A program made the translations under genes and the position numbers. 64,000 nt of DNA from Mycolicibacterium hippocampi (GTDB lineage Bacteria; Actinomycetota; Actinomycetes; Mycobacteriales; Mycobacteriaceae): contig NZ_BLLB01000002.1 in assembly GCF_010723735.1 (NCBI RefSeq), forward strand, positions 4,340,001 to 4,404,000, written 5' to 3'. This document shows, piece by piece, positions 9,285 to 17,563 of this stretch (its first letter is position 1; the number at the start of each line of letters is the position of its first letter). Under the pieces are notes generated by a model. The model made no database searches and was not told the origin of the DNA. It saw only the letters and a list, made by a program, of their open reading frames with translations.

Positions 9285-10025
9285 ATGAGTCAGCTGAGCG
9301 GAAAAGTCGCGTTGGTCACCGGTGCGTCGGCAGGTCTGGGCGCGGCGACCGCGCGGTTGTTCGCCGAGCGCGGCGCGAAGGTGTTCGGCATCGCCCGGGA
9401 TGCCGCGCGGATGGCCGAGGTGTTCGCCGACGTGCCCGACGCCGGCTTCACGTCGGTCGACATCTCCTCCCCGCAGGCCTGCGCACAGGCCGTCGAGGAC
9501 TGCGTCACGCACTTCGGCCGGCTGGACATCCTGGCCAACATCGCGGGGTTTCACCAGATGCGGCACACGCCGACGATGACCGACGACGACTGGGCCACCG
9601 ATCTCGCGGTGAACCTCAACGGGCCGTTCTACCTGTGCCGGGCCGCGCTTCCCCATCTGCTGCAGACCGGGGGCAACATCGTCAACGTCTCGTCAATCGC
9701 CGGTGTCGAGGGCGAGGTGTACTCGGCCGGGTACTGCGCGGCCAAGCACGGGCTGATCGGCCTGACCCGGGCGCTGGCCATCGAGTTCACCAAGGAGAAG
9801 CTGCGGGTCAACGCGGTCTGCCCGGGAGGCATGCCGACCGCGCAGACCACCGAGTTCCAGGCGCCGGAAAACGCGGACTGGGATCTCATCATGCGGATCG
9901 CGTCGCCGCGGGGCTTCATGCAGACCGAGGACGTCGCCAAGACGATCGCATTCCTGGCCAGTGACGACGCCGCGGCGATCCACGGGGCCGTGTACCGGGT
10001 GGACAACGGCAAGGGCGCCGGCTGA
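9285..10025 (+). CDS. Short-chain dehydrogenase/reductase
   Basis: The protein has 246 residues from ATG 9285, chosen because GAGAAGG lies 8 bases upstream; a GTG at 9279 is less likely. Classical SDR features are the cofactor motif TGASAGLG (residues 12-19), NIAG near 85, the catalytic Ser137 in VNVSSIAG, and Tyr150-x3-Lys154 in YCAAK. It should oxidise or reduce a hydroxyl/keto group with NAD(P). It lies directly downstream of the ABC importer, so it may act on the imported compound or on an unrelated pathway; sequence does not say. No hairpin separates it from the ATPase gene. Confidence 0.9.
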   Translation: MSQLSGKVALVTGASAGLGAATARLFAERGAKVFGIARDAARMAEVFADVPDAGFTSVDISSPQACAQAVEDCVTHFGRLDILANIAGFHQMRHTPTMTDDDWATDLAVNLNGPFYLCRAALPHLLQTGGNIVNVSSIAGVEGEVYSAGYCAAKHGLIGLTRALAIEFTKEKLRVNAVCPGGMPTAQTTEFQAPENADWDLIMRIASPRGFMQTEDVAKTIAFLASDDAAAIHGAVYRVDNGKGAG

Positions 10026-10038
10026 CCGGGCACACCTC

Positions 10039-10049
10039 GACTGGACACC
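10039..10049 (+). promoter_or_regulatory. 11-base element repeated inverted at the next promoter
   Basis: GACTGGACACC here is the exact reverse complement of the bases at 10202-10212, which form part of the inverted repeat over the LLM gene start. Both copies lie in the same intergenic region. A regulator with an auxiliary site, or looping, is possible but inferred. Confidence 0.35.
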
Positions 10050-10160
10050 TGTCTTGATTCGGCCCGTTCCAGGGATGCACAGGACGGTCTGCCGGACGTT
10101 GATCAGTGCGGGGTTCCCCGGCCGATAGCCCGATTGTCTCTTCCTGCAACACTTTTCCCA

Positions 10161-10212
10161 CCGAGATTGTCTCGGAGGCCGCGATCTGCCTAGACTGGAC
10201 TGGTGTCCAGTC
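10161..10212 (+). promoter_or_regulatory. Promoter and two inverted repeats at the LLM oxidoreductase gene
   Basis: A -35 like TTGTCT (10167-10172), an 18-base spacer and a -10 TAGACT (10191-10196) lie so that transcription would begin at or next to the GTG at 10203. CCGAGA-TTG-TCTCGG (10161-10175) overlaps the -35. GACTGGAC-N4-GTCCAGTC (10193-10212) covers the -10 and start codon. Either could be the operator of a TetR-type repressor; no regulator is assigned. Confidence 0.6.
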
Positions 10213-11093
10213 AATCTTCCAGCACCGGTCTCGACTTCGGCTTGGTGTTGTTCACCTCCGATCGTGGTATCGCTCCGGCCGCAGCCGCCAAGCTCGCCGA
10301 CGAACACGGCTTCACGACCTTCTACGTGCCCGAACACACCCACATCCCGATCAAACGCCAAGCCGCCCACCCCACCACCGGCGACGAAACCCTGCCCGAC
10401 GACCGCTACATGCGCACCCTGGACCCCTGGGTCTCCCTCGGCGGCGCCGCCGCCGTCACCACCCGCGTGCGACTGTCCACCGCGGTGGCACTACCCGTCG
10501 AACACGACCCCATCACCCTGGCCAAATCCATCGCCACCCTCGACCACCTCTCCGCCGGACGGGTCTCCCTGGGCGTCGGATTCGGCTGGAACACCGACGA
10601 GCTCGCCGACCACAACGTGCCCCCCGGCCGCCGCCGCACCATGCTGCGCGAATACCTCGAAGCCATGCGCGCCCTGTGGACCGACGAAGAAGCCGAATAC
10701 CACGGCGAGTTCGTCGACTTCGGCCCCTCCTGGGCCTGGCCCAAACCCGTCCAACCCCACATCCCGGTCCTCGTCGGCGCCGCCGGCACCGAAAAGAACT
10801 TCAAATGGATCGCCCGCTCCGCCGACGGCTGGATCACCACACCCCGCGACTTCGACATCGACGCCCCCGTCAAACTCCTCCAGGACACCTGGGCCGGCGC
10901 CGACCGCGACGGCACCCCACAAATCGTCGCCCTGGACTTCAAACCCGACCCCGACAAACTGCACCACTGGAAAAACCTCGGCGTCACCGAAGTCCTCTTC
11001 GGCCTCCCCGACCGCAACCCCGACGACATCGCCACCTACGTCGAACGCCTCGCCACCAAACTCGACGGCTACGGCTTCCGCGGAGGTGACTGA
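10203..11093 (+). CDS. LLM-class oxidoreductase, probably F420-dependent
   Basis: The 296-residue protein belongs to the luciferase-like monooxygenase fold. It shows FYVPEHTHIP near residue 42, TLDHLSAGRVSLGVGFGWN near 112-130, and a segment (HIPVLVGAAG) at the start of the C-terminal barrel strands. Mycobacterial members of this shape usually use coenzyme F420, sometimes FMN; the cofactor is inference. The GTG start follows a -10 by 6 bases, predicting a leaderless message. Its stop overlaps the ATG of the ferredoxin-reductase gene (TGATG). The sense strand is strikingly C-rich, and GAA, AAA and CAA codons are more frequent than in the neighbours. Confidence 0.88.
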   Translation: MSSQSSSTGLDFGLVLFTSDRGIAPAAAAKLADEHGFTTFYVPEHTHIPIKRQAAHPTTGDETLPDDRYMRTLDPWVSLGGAAAVTTRVRLSTAVALPVEHDPITLAKSIATLDHLSAGRVSLGVGFGWNTDELADHNVPPGRRRTMLREYLEAMRALWTDEEAEYHGEFVDFGPSWAWPKPVQPHIPVLVGAAGTEKNFKWIARSADGWITTPRDFDIDAPVKLLQDTWAGADRDGTPQIVALDFKPDPDKLHHWKNLGVTEVLFGLPDRNPDDIATYVERLATKLDGYGFRGGD

Positions 11094-12691
11094 TGGCCTA
11101 CGTCATCACCCAGAACTGTTGCAAGGACGCCAGTTGCGTGCCGGTGTGCCCGGTGGACTGCATCCGCCCGGCGGGCGGCCCCGGCGAGTTCACCGGCACC
11201 GAGATGCTCTACATCGACCCGGAGGCATGCATCGACTGCGGGGCATGCATGGACGAATGCCCGGTCGACGCAATCCATTACGAGGAGGACCTGCCGGAGC
11301 ACCTGGAGCGGTTCCGGGAGCTCAACGCCGCATACTTCGAACGGCACCCGCTGCAACCGGAGGCCACGCCGCCGGACAAGCGGCACGGACCGGTCGAGAA
11401 CGGATCACTGCGAGTCGCCGTGGTCGGCGCGGGCCCGGCGGCGTGTTACGCCGCAGATGAACTGATCGCCGTCGACGGGGTCGAGGTCGACATGTTCGAG
11501 CGGCTGCCCACACCCTTCGGTCTGGTCCGGGCAGGCGTCGCCCCCGACCATCAGCACACCAAATCGGTGGTCAGCCTGTTCACCTCGGCGTTGGCCGACA
11601 AACGATTCGGTTGCCACCTCAATGTCGAGATCGGCAGGCACCTGGGCCATCAGGACCTGATGGACCACCACCACGCGGTGATCTACGCGGTCGGGTGCTC
11701 GGCCAGTCGCAACCTCGGCATCCCCGGCGAGGATCTTCCCGGCAGCCACCCCGCCTCCGATGTCGTCGGCTGGTACAACGGCCACCCCGACCACGCTCAT
11801 CACCGATTCGACCTGTCGGGCCGGCGAGCGGTGATCGTCGGCAACGGCAACGTCGCGCTGGACGTGGCCCGCATCCTGTTGACACCCCCCGACCTTCTTG
11901 CCGGCACGGACATCGCCGAGCATGCGCTGGAGGCGTTGGCGCACAACTCGATCGAGGAGGTCGTGATCCTGGGCCGGCGCGGACCGCGGGCCGCGGCGTT
12001 CTCCGTCGGCGAGTTCCTGGCGCTGGGACATCTGCCCGGTGTGGACGTGGTCATCGACGGGTCCGGCCTGGAACCCGACCCCGACGACGACATCGAGACA
12101 GCGGCGAAGCTGGACGTCGCCCGCGAGTACGCTCGGCGCACGCCGACCCCGGGGAACAAGCGGGTGGTGTTCCGCTTCGGTTGCTCGCCGACGGCAATCG
12201 AGGGCAGCGAATCCGCGCAGGGGCTGCAGGTCAATGGCAGCGAGGTGATCGAGACGTCGTTGATTCTGCGCTCGATCGGATACCGCGGCGAGTCCCTGCC
12301 CGATCTGCCGTTCGACGACTCGACGGGCACGGTGACCAACGATCGCGGTCGGGTGACCGACGGCACCGGCAAGCCCGTCACCGGGGTTTATGTCACCGGC
12401 TGGATCAAGCGGGGGCCGCAGGGCGTCATCGGCACCAACCGATCGTGCGCGGAACAGACCGTTGCGCAACTGCTCACGGATTTCGACGCCGGCCTCCTGC
12501 GACGCGAGGTGGCAGCCCGAGACGCATTGCGGGCGTTGATGGATCATCGCGGACTGTCACCTGTGGACTGGAGCGGCTGGCGGGCCATCGACACCGCCGA
12601 ACGCGAGCGAGGTTCGGCGGCGTCCCGACCGCGCGTCAAACTCGTTGCGATGGAGGAGCTTCTCGCCGCGGCGCGGTCGAGTCGGGGTTGA
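11093..12691 (+). CDS. fprB: Ferredoxin fused to ferredoxin-NADP reductase (FprB-like)
   Basis: The protein has 532 residues. The first ~105 form a bacterial 7Fe/8Fe-type ferredoxin with cysteines in NCCKDASCVPVCPVDC and the second cluster CIDCGACMDECPVD. The rest is an adrenodoxin-reductase-like domain with an FAD motif (VVGAGPAACYAADELI) and an NADP motif (VIVGNGNVALDVARILL), ending with WIKRGPQGVIGTN. The same fusion is known in M. tuberculosis FprB. It should pass electrons from NADPH to iron-sulfur centres and on to oxygenases; the nearby P450 is an obvious candidate acceptor. It starts on the last base of the LLM stop. Its 3' end overlaps the convergent TetR gene by 56 bases. Confidence 0.88.
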   Translation: MAYVITQNCCKDASCVPVCPVDCIRPAGGPGEFTGTEMLYIDPEACIDCGACMDECPVDAIHYEEDLPEHLERFRELNAAYFERHPLQPEATPPDKRHGPVENGSLRVAVVGAGPAACYAADELIAVDGVEVDMFERLPTPFGLVRAGVAPDHQHTKSVVSLFTSALADKRFGCHLNVEIGRHLGHQDLMDHHHAVIYAVGCSASRNLGIPGEDLPGSHPASDVVGWYNGHPDHAHHRFDLSGRRAVIVGNGNVALDVARILLTPPDLLAGTDIAEHALEALAHNSIEEVVILGRRGPRAAAFSVGEFLALGHLPGVDVVIDGSGLEPDPDDDIETAAKLDVAREYARRTPTPGNKRVVFRFGCSPTAIEGSESAQGLQVNGSEVIETSLILRSIGYRGESLPDLPFDDSTGTVTNDRGRVTDGTGKPVTGVYVTGWIKRGPQGVIGTNRSCAEQTVAQLLTDFDAGLLRREVAARDALRALMDHRGLSPVDWSGWRAIDTAERERGSAASRPRVKLVAMEELLAAARSSRG

Positions 12692-13217
12692 GGAAGCGCC
12701 GCAGCATCTCCCGCTCTTCGGCCGGGTCTGTGACCGGCCAGTACACCAGGGACAGCACCACCCGCACGATCCACTGACCGGCCTGGGTGTCGTCCTCGGC
12801 GTATCCGGACAGTTCGACCGCCAGCGCCGTCGGCAACGGCGACTCGGTGATCCATGCCAGGTCGGCAGCGCCCCGCATCGAGTTGATCAACGCCTGCCCG
12901 AGGGGGTCTGCCCTGATCCGTTCGAGCGCCACAATCACTGCGGTGAGCACGCGGTCGGGACCGCTGAGCCCGTCCACGGCGGACCGCACCGCCTCGATGA
13001 TCCGTTCCGCGTTCCTTGCGAGCACCGCATCCCGGATCTTGGCCTTGCCGCCCACGTGTCGGTAGATCGTGGCCCGCGAGCAGTGCACCCGCTCCTCGAG
13101 AGCAGCGATGTCGAAGGCGTCGATGCCGTCGCGGGCGATCAGTTCGGCGGCGGCGGCGTAGATGCGCTCGGCAGCCGCGGCGCGCCGGTCGCCGACCAAC
13201 CAGTCCCCTGTCACCAC
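12636..13217 (-). CDS. TetR-family transcriptional regulator
   Basis: The 193-residue protein has the N-terminal TetR helix-turn-helix: ERIYAAAAELIARDGIDAF then AALEERVHCSRATIYRHVGGK (residues ~17-60, read as two blocks). The C-terminal ligand-binding part is variable. GTG 13217 has AAGGG 6 bases upstream; a second GTG lies 3 bases on. It is divergent from the P450 gene, and the shared region contains a perfect TCTCAC-C-GTGAGA palindrome. It is therefore a likely repressor of the P450 gene and of itself. The 3' end overlaps the ferredoxin-reductase gene convergently. Confidence 0.88.
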   Translation of the reverse strand: MVTGDWLVGDRRAAAAERIYAAAAELIARDGIDAFDIAALEERVHCSRATIYRHVGGKAKIRDAVLARNAERIIEAVRSAVDGLSGPDRVLTAVIVALERIRADPLGQALINSMRGAADLAWITESPLPTALAVELSGYAEDDTQAGQWIVRVVLSLVYWPVTDPAEEREMLRRFLNPDSTAPRREAPPSQRV

Positions 13218-13251
13218 CGCATACCCTTCGCGAGAATCAAGCGCTTGGCTA

Positions 13252-13264
13252 TCTCACCGTGAGA
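13252..13264. promoter_or_regulatory. Candidate TetR operator between regulator and P450 genes
   Basis: TCTCAC-C-GTGAGA is a perfect 13-base palindrome in the 184-base divergent intergenic region. A further TCTCAC at 13281-13286 and GTGAGA at 13312-13317 repeat the arms with wider spacing. Binding by the adjacent TetR protein is inferred. Confidence 0.55.
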
Positions 13265-13401
13265 CATTCTACGGACTTTTTCTCACTCGCCGTGCAGGTC
13301 GTGGCGTCGTCGTGAGACAGCCTGCCGGCGGGTCGCCGACCAGCGGTTTCGACTTCTGTTGGCGCATTGACGGGCCGCGACGCAGGGGCGACGCTGAGTG
13401 C

Positions 13402-14610
13402 GTGACAGTCCACGACGGTGACCTGGGCCTGTCGTTGTTCGACGACCGGTTCGTCCAGGATCCCTACCCGCTCTACGCGCGGATGTTGGCCGAGGCGCCC
13501 GTGCACCGCATCGGCACCTCGGGGTTCTACGCGGTCTGCAGCTGGGACGCCGTCACCGAGGCACTGGCGCGGCCCGAGGACTTCTCGTCCAACCTGACCG
13601 GGACGATGACCTATCGGTCCGACGGGACCGTGGACATGTTCCCGATGGACGGGCTCGGCGGGCCCACCCAGGTGCTCGCTACCGCCGACGACCCGTCCCA
13701 CGCCTGGCACCGCAAGATGTTGGTGCCGCAACTGGCGGCCAAACGCATCCGAGCGCTGGAGTCGTTCGTCACCGAGACGATCGACCGGATATGGCGTGGC
13801 GGCCGAGTCGAATGGATGAGCGCGGTCGCCGATCGACTACCGATGATGGTGGTGTGTCGGCTCCTCGGCGTGCCTGTCGAGGACACCGATCAGCTGGCGT
13901 CCTGGGCATGCGCCAGCACTCAGTTCCTCGGCGGACTGGTCGGCCAGGACGGACTGGATTCTGCCGGCACTGCCGCAGTGCAGCTGAGCGGCTACATCGC
14001 CGAAAGGCTGCAGGAGGCGACGAAGAACCCGCCGGACAATCTGCTCGGCGATCTCGCCTCTGCCTGCGCCACAGGCGAAGTCGATGTGGTGACCGCCCAG
14101 ATGATCATGGTGACGCTGTTCGGCGCCGGTGGTGAGTCGACGGCGTCGCTCATCGGCTCGGCGGCCGACATCCTCGCCACCCGGCCGGAGATCCAGGTCG
14201 GGCTGCGGGTGAACCCGCACCTCGTCCCGGCGTTCCTGGAGGAGGTGCTGCGGTTCGAACCGCCGTTTCGTGGCCACTACCGGCATGTGCGCAACGACTG
14301 TTCGCTCGGCGGGCAGGAGCTCGCAGCGGGCTCGCGGCTGCTGCTGCTCTGGGGAGCGGCCAACCGGGACCCGGCTCATTTCGAAGCGCCCGACGACTTC
14401 CAACCGGGCCGCCCCGGCGGCAAGACGCACCTGTCCTTCGGCAAGGGCGCACACTTCTGCGTCGGCGCCGCCCTCGCCCGGCTGGAGGCCCGGATCGTGG
14501 TCGAGCATCTGTTGGCACACAGCACCCGGATCGAAAAGGTCGAGCCGGCCCGGTGGCTGCCCAGCCTGCTGGTGCGTCGACTGGAAAGCCTCTGTCTCAA
14601 AATCGAATAA
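13402..14610 (+). CDS. Cytochrome P450
   Basis: The 402-residue P450 begins at GTG 13402 (VTVHDGDLGL), the first in-frame start that fits the family N-terminus. The oxygen-activation helix has GAGGESTAS, the ExxR motif is in EEVLRFEP, and the heme-binding loop FGKGAHFCVG places the thiolate ligand at Cys353. It is a soluble class I bacterial P450 that needs ferredoxin and reductase, which the fused FprB-like protein upstream could supply. The substrate is not predictable. The divergent TetR gene and its palindrome suggest inducible control. A strong hairpin follows the gene. Confidence 0.95.
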   Translation: MTVHDGDLGLSLFDDRFVQDPYPLYARMLAEAPVHRIGTSGFYAVCSWDAVTEALARPEDFSSNLTGTMTYRSDGTVDMFPMDGLGGPTQVLATADDPSHAWHRKMLVPQLAAKRIRALESFVTETIDRIWRGGRVEWMSAVADRLPMMVVCRLLGVPVEDTDQLASWACASTQFLGGLVGQDGLDSAGTAAVQLSGYIAERLQEATKNPPDNLLGDLASACATGEVDVVTAQMIMVTLFGAGGESTASLIGSAADILATRPEIQVGLRVNPHLVPAFLEEVLRFEPPFRGHYRHVRNDCSLGGQELAAGSRLLLLWGAANRDPAHFEAPDDFQPGRPGGKTHLSFGKGAHFCVGAALARLEARIVVEHLLAHSTRIEKVEPARWLPSLLVRRLESLCLKIE

Positions 14611-14733
14611 CCGAGTGCACAGGGGGCGGTCCGCTCTGGCCCCTCATCATAGGCAATCGACATCGGCTGCATTCACCGACCGGCCTGTAGTCGTAAACTG
14701 TTGTCTTGCAGCCGGTTTCAGGCACGCCTCTTT

Positions 14734-14779
14734 GCAGAGTGCACCTCTCCTCCTTTGGGAACGCGGAGGTGCACTCTGC
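14734..14779. terminator. Hairpin between convergent P450 and 13E12 genes
   Basis: GCAGAGTGCACCTC (14734-14747) pairs perfectly with GAGGTGCACTCTGC (14766-14779) across an 18-base loop. It lies between two convergent genes and could end both transcripts. There is no clear T-run on either side, so it may instead be a dispersed intergenic repeat. Confidence 0.6.
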
Positions 14780-14794
14780 TGAAGCACGCGGCTG

Positions 14795-16306
14795 TCAGGC
14801 TGCTTGGTTTTCTGGTGGTGCGGGGCCGCCGGGTTCGCCGGGTTCGCCGGTGCGGGTCGCTTCGGCGGGCTCGCCGGGTTCAGTGGTGCGGGCCGCTTCG
14901 GGCTCGACCCGCTCGGCGGTGGTCTCTGAACGAGCGGGCTGTTCTGGTGGGTTGAGGAGTCGTTCGGGGAGGTGGTGGTAGTTGATCCGGGTCTGGCCGG
15001 TGTCCAAGGGTGGTGGCGGGATCCATTCGACCTCGCAGCGTTCGTTCATCCGGGTGCGCCAGCCGCCGTCGGTGTCCACAGCGCGGTTATCAGGCCCGCA
15101 CGCCAAACCCATCTCGTCGACGTTGGTGTTCCCGCCGGCAGCCCAGTCAGCGGCGGCGTGATGGGCCTGGCAGCCGTAGGCACCCACGGTGCAGCCCGGT
15201 TTGGTGCACCCCCCATCGCGGGCGATCAGCATGATCCGCTGCGCCGGGGACGCGACCCGTTTCGCCCGGAACAACGCCAACGCCGAGCCGGTGGCTTTGT
15301 CGAACACCGCCAGGTGATGGTTGGCGTGGGCACCCATCCGGATCACCTCGGCGATCGGCACCACCGTGCCCCCACCGCTGACACCGACCCCGGCACGCGA
15401 TTCCAGATCCTGCAACGTGGTGCGGATGATGACCGCGACCGGCAACCCGTTGAGCGTGCCGAGTTCCCCGCTCATCAACGCGATCCGCCCCACCACCACC
15501 AGCGCGTCGTGCTGGCGTTGAGCCAGGCTGCGGTGATCGTTGTCGATCTGGGCTTGCGACGGCACCCCCGAGGTGCACGGTTCAGGGTCATCAGGGTTGC
15601 ACATTCCCGGTGCGGCGTACTTGGCGAAGATCGCCTCCCACACCACCGCAGCTTCAGGAGTCAACTCCCCGGTGACCGGGGTCATCGCATCACCGCGCTG
15701 CTTACCCAGCCTCACTCCGCGTTTGCGGGCCCGCTCGGCATCATCAGGCACCGGGCCGTCCTGATCGAGCAGAAACAACCTCAACGCGGCGGTGTCTTTG
15801 AGATCCTTCGGTCCCACCCCGGCCGCGACCCGCACCAAATCGACCTCGAACTGCCCACGGGTCGCGGCGTCGACAAAACCCGGCAGCCGGTTCACCGCAT
15901 TGCGGATCACCGCGACATGCTCGGCGTTGATCAATCCCAACGCCCGGGCGGCCGCAGTCGCCGGCAGTGCTGCGGGCAGCGGCTCTCCGGTCACCGCGCG
16001 CCGCGGCGCCAACACCGCCGCCTCACCGAGACGGCGGTGGGCTTCGCCATGGGAGATCCGCCACCGGATCGCCAACACGTCCTTCCACGACTTGGCACCC
16101 AGCTGCTGCGGAGTCGCCTCGACCTGCAACCGGCCCAACAACCGATCCCGCAACCCCGGCAGCTGACACCACAACGTCTCCAACTCATCGAGCGAGTCGA
16201 TCAACTCCGCACGGGTCAACAGGTCGAGATCGCAGGCGGCCACCACATCGAAAGCAGCCCGCAACGCGGCCACCGCCTCCTGCAACACCATCCCCGCACC
16301 CGACAT
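14795..16306 (-). CDS. 13E12-repeat family protein with HNH endonuclease domain (DUF222-HNH)
   Basis: The product has 503 residues from ATG 16306. The DUF222 region fills residues ~10-330. An HNH-like zinc/nuclease region follows (CTKPGCTVGAYGCQAHH, then WAAGG) and ends in LACGPDNRAV. The tail is rich in EPGEP-like proline-acid repeats. Mycobacteria carry several 13E12 genes, some LexA-controlled after DNA damage. Here an SOS-like box sits immediately before the start. A farther ATG at 16321 lies inside that box and is less likely. The usual final HH of the HNH pattern reads DN, so nuclease activity is uncertain. The gene lies between two catabolic clusters and may be a repetitive, mobile-like family member. 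Confidence 0.88.
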   Translation of the reverse strand: MSGAGMVLQEAVAALRAAFDVVAACDLDLLTRAELIDSLDELETLWCQLPGLRDRLLGRLQVEATPQQLGAKSWKDVLAIRWRISHGEAHRRLGEAAVLAPRRAVTGEPLPAALPATAAARALGLINAEHVAVIRNAVNRLPGFVDAATRGQFEVDLVRVAAGVGPKDLKDTAALRLFLLDQDGPVPDDAERARKRGVRLGKQRGDAMTPVTGELTPEAAVVWEAIFAKYAAPGMCNPDDPEPCTSGVPSQAQIDNDHRSLAQRQHDALVVVGRIALMSGELGTLNGLPVAVIIRTTLQDLESRAGVGVSGGGTVVPIAEVIRMGAHANHHLAVFDKATGSALALFRAKRVASPAQRIMLIARDGGCTKPGCTVGAYGCQAHHAAADWAAGGNTNVDEMGLACGPDNRAVDTDGGWRTRMNERCEVEWIPPPPLDTGQTRINYHHLPERLLNPPEQPARSETTAERVEPEAARTTEPGEPAEATRTGEPGEPGGPAPPENQAA

Positions 16307-16309
16307 GAC

Positions 16310-16325
16310 TCGAACATACATTCGA
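16310..16325 (-). promoter_or_regulatory. LexA-type SOS box
   Basis: TCGAAC-ATAC-ATTCGA matches the mycobacterial LexA consensus TCGAAC-N4-GTTCGA with one mismatch in the second arm. It ends 3 bases upstream of the chosen ATG of the 13E12 gene. LexA binding here would block transcription start until DNA damage. Confidence 0.7.
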
Positions 16326-16466
16326 CCACCGACACGTTCCGGTCGCCGGCGCTACGACCTAGGCGATCAACGCGCCAGATCGACATCAAGGCTGCTCGAA
16401 ACGTTTGGCGTCACGCCAGTCACAGCCGTGATGTCGATGTCGGCCCGAGGGTCCCGACTCGGTGTC

Positions 16467-17543
16467 CTAGAGCTTGAACCGGCCGGCAAATCCTCGCAGC
16501 GGCAGGTCGGCGCTGGTGATGATCCCCGGCGGCGCGGCCACCACCGACTTGATCGAGTTCAGCGCCGGCATTCCGGTGACGGTCATGCCGATGGAGGCGA
16601 AGTTGGCGGGGTCGGACAGGTCGACTCCCGGCCTCGGAAAGATCATGTGCTTGTTGTAGATGTTCGGGTCGCCCTTGATCTGGGTGATGTAGCAGCCCTT
16701 GATATCCCAGCTCGGATCCGTGTGCGGGGTCATCTGCCATTCCAGATGGGTTTCGACACGCGGTATCCCGTCCACGATGCCCTGGTATTTGATGTAGTTG
16801 CCGCCCAGCGAGCCTTTCGGCAGCCGATACCAGCCGAGGTCGACATCCTTGGTGCAGGCGCCGAGTTCGTAGCTGAACTTGACCTCGTCGAGCGCGAGAT
16901 CGAAGCAGTCGGCCATCATCAGCACGCTGTCGGCGAACACCCGGGTGTACTTCTCCAGCTTCCCCGGGATCTCGGGATCGTCGACGGGCTGGCCGTAACC
17001 CACCTCGATCCAGGTGTCCTTGGAGTGGTGACAGGACACGTCGACCGACTCGATCGTCGTGACGTTCTCGATCTCGGCGACGTCCGCCGAGCAGACCACG
17101 CCGAGGATCTGGTTGACGCCGGGATTCATGCCGGTGCCGTAGAACGTCGAACCGCCCTTCTCACAGGCTTCTTGGAGCAGCTGGGTCACCGGTTTGCCGG
17201 AGTGGTGCGGGTGGTTGCGGTCACGGTGCCACCCGGTGATCCAGTCGGCGGTGGTGACGATGTTGATCCCTGCCTCAAGCACGCGGACGTAGAGGTCCTC
17301 GTCCGGGAACACCCCGTGGAAGGTGAGCACATCGGGTTTCGCGGCGATGATCTCCTCGATCGTGCCGGTCGCCGTCACACCGTTGGGCGCCAACCCGACC
17401 AGCTCGCCGACATCCCTGCCGATCTTGTCGGGCGAATAGCAGTGCACACCTATGAGTTCGACGTCGGGCTGGGTGGCAATCCGCTTGATCATCTCGGAGC
17501 CGACGTTCCCGGTGGCGACCTGGAACACCTTGATGGGACTCAT
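16467..17543 (-). CDS. NAD(P)-dependent oxidoreductase of the native amine dehydrogenase / DapB-N-like family (paralog B)
   Basis: The protein has 358 residues. It shares with the copy at 2460-3545 a Rossmann start (VFQVATGNVG), the SPDKIGRDVGE block and a YGTGMNPGVNQ segment. Native amine dehydrogenases and 2,4-diaminopentanoate dehydrogenase are in this superfamily. AGAAAGG lies just upstream of ATG 17543 and decides the start; an ATG at 17567 overlaps the Rieske stop (ATGA) and is the alternative. It is the second gene of an operon with the Rieske oxygenase. A role in interconverting a carbonyl and an amine, or another NAD(P) step next to the oxygenase, is inference. Confidence 0.75.
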   Translation of the reverse strand: MSPIKVFQVATGNVGSEMIKRIATQPDVELIGVHCYSPDKIGRDVGELVGLAPNGVTATGTIEEIIAAKPDVLTFHGVFPDEDLYVRVLEAGINIVTTADWITGWHRDRNHPHHSGKPVTQLLQEACEKGGSTFYGTGMNPGVNQILGVVCSADVAEIENVTTIESVDVSCHHSKDTWIEVGYGQPVDDPEIPGKLEKYTRVFADSVLMMADCFDLALDEVKFSYELGACTKDVDLGWYRLPKGSLGGNYIKYQGIVDGIPRVETHLEWQMTPHTDPSWDIKGCYITQIKGDPNIYNKHMIFPRPGVDLSDPANFASIGMTVTGMPALNSIKSVVAAPPGIITSADLPLRGFAGRFKL

Positions 17544-17563
17544 GGAATGCCTTTCTGGAGTGG

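Noticed and set aside
13162..13401. Extending the P450 upstream to 13162
   Set aside because: The extension runs through the TetR start and operator region and lacks P450-like sequence; GTG 13402 fits the family N-terminus.
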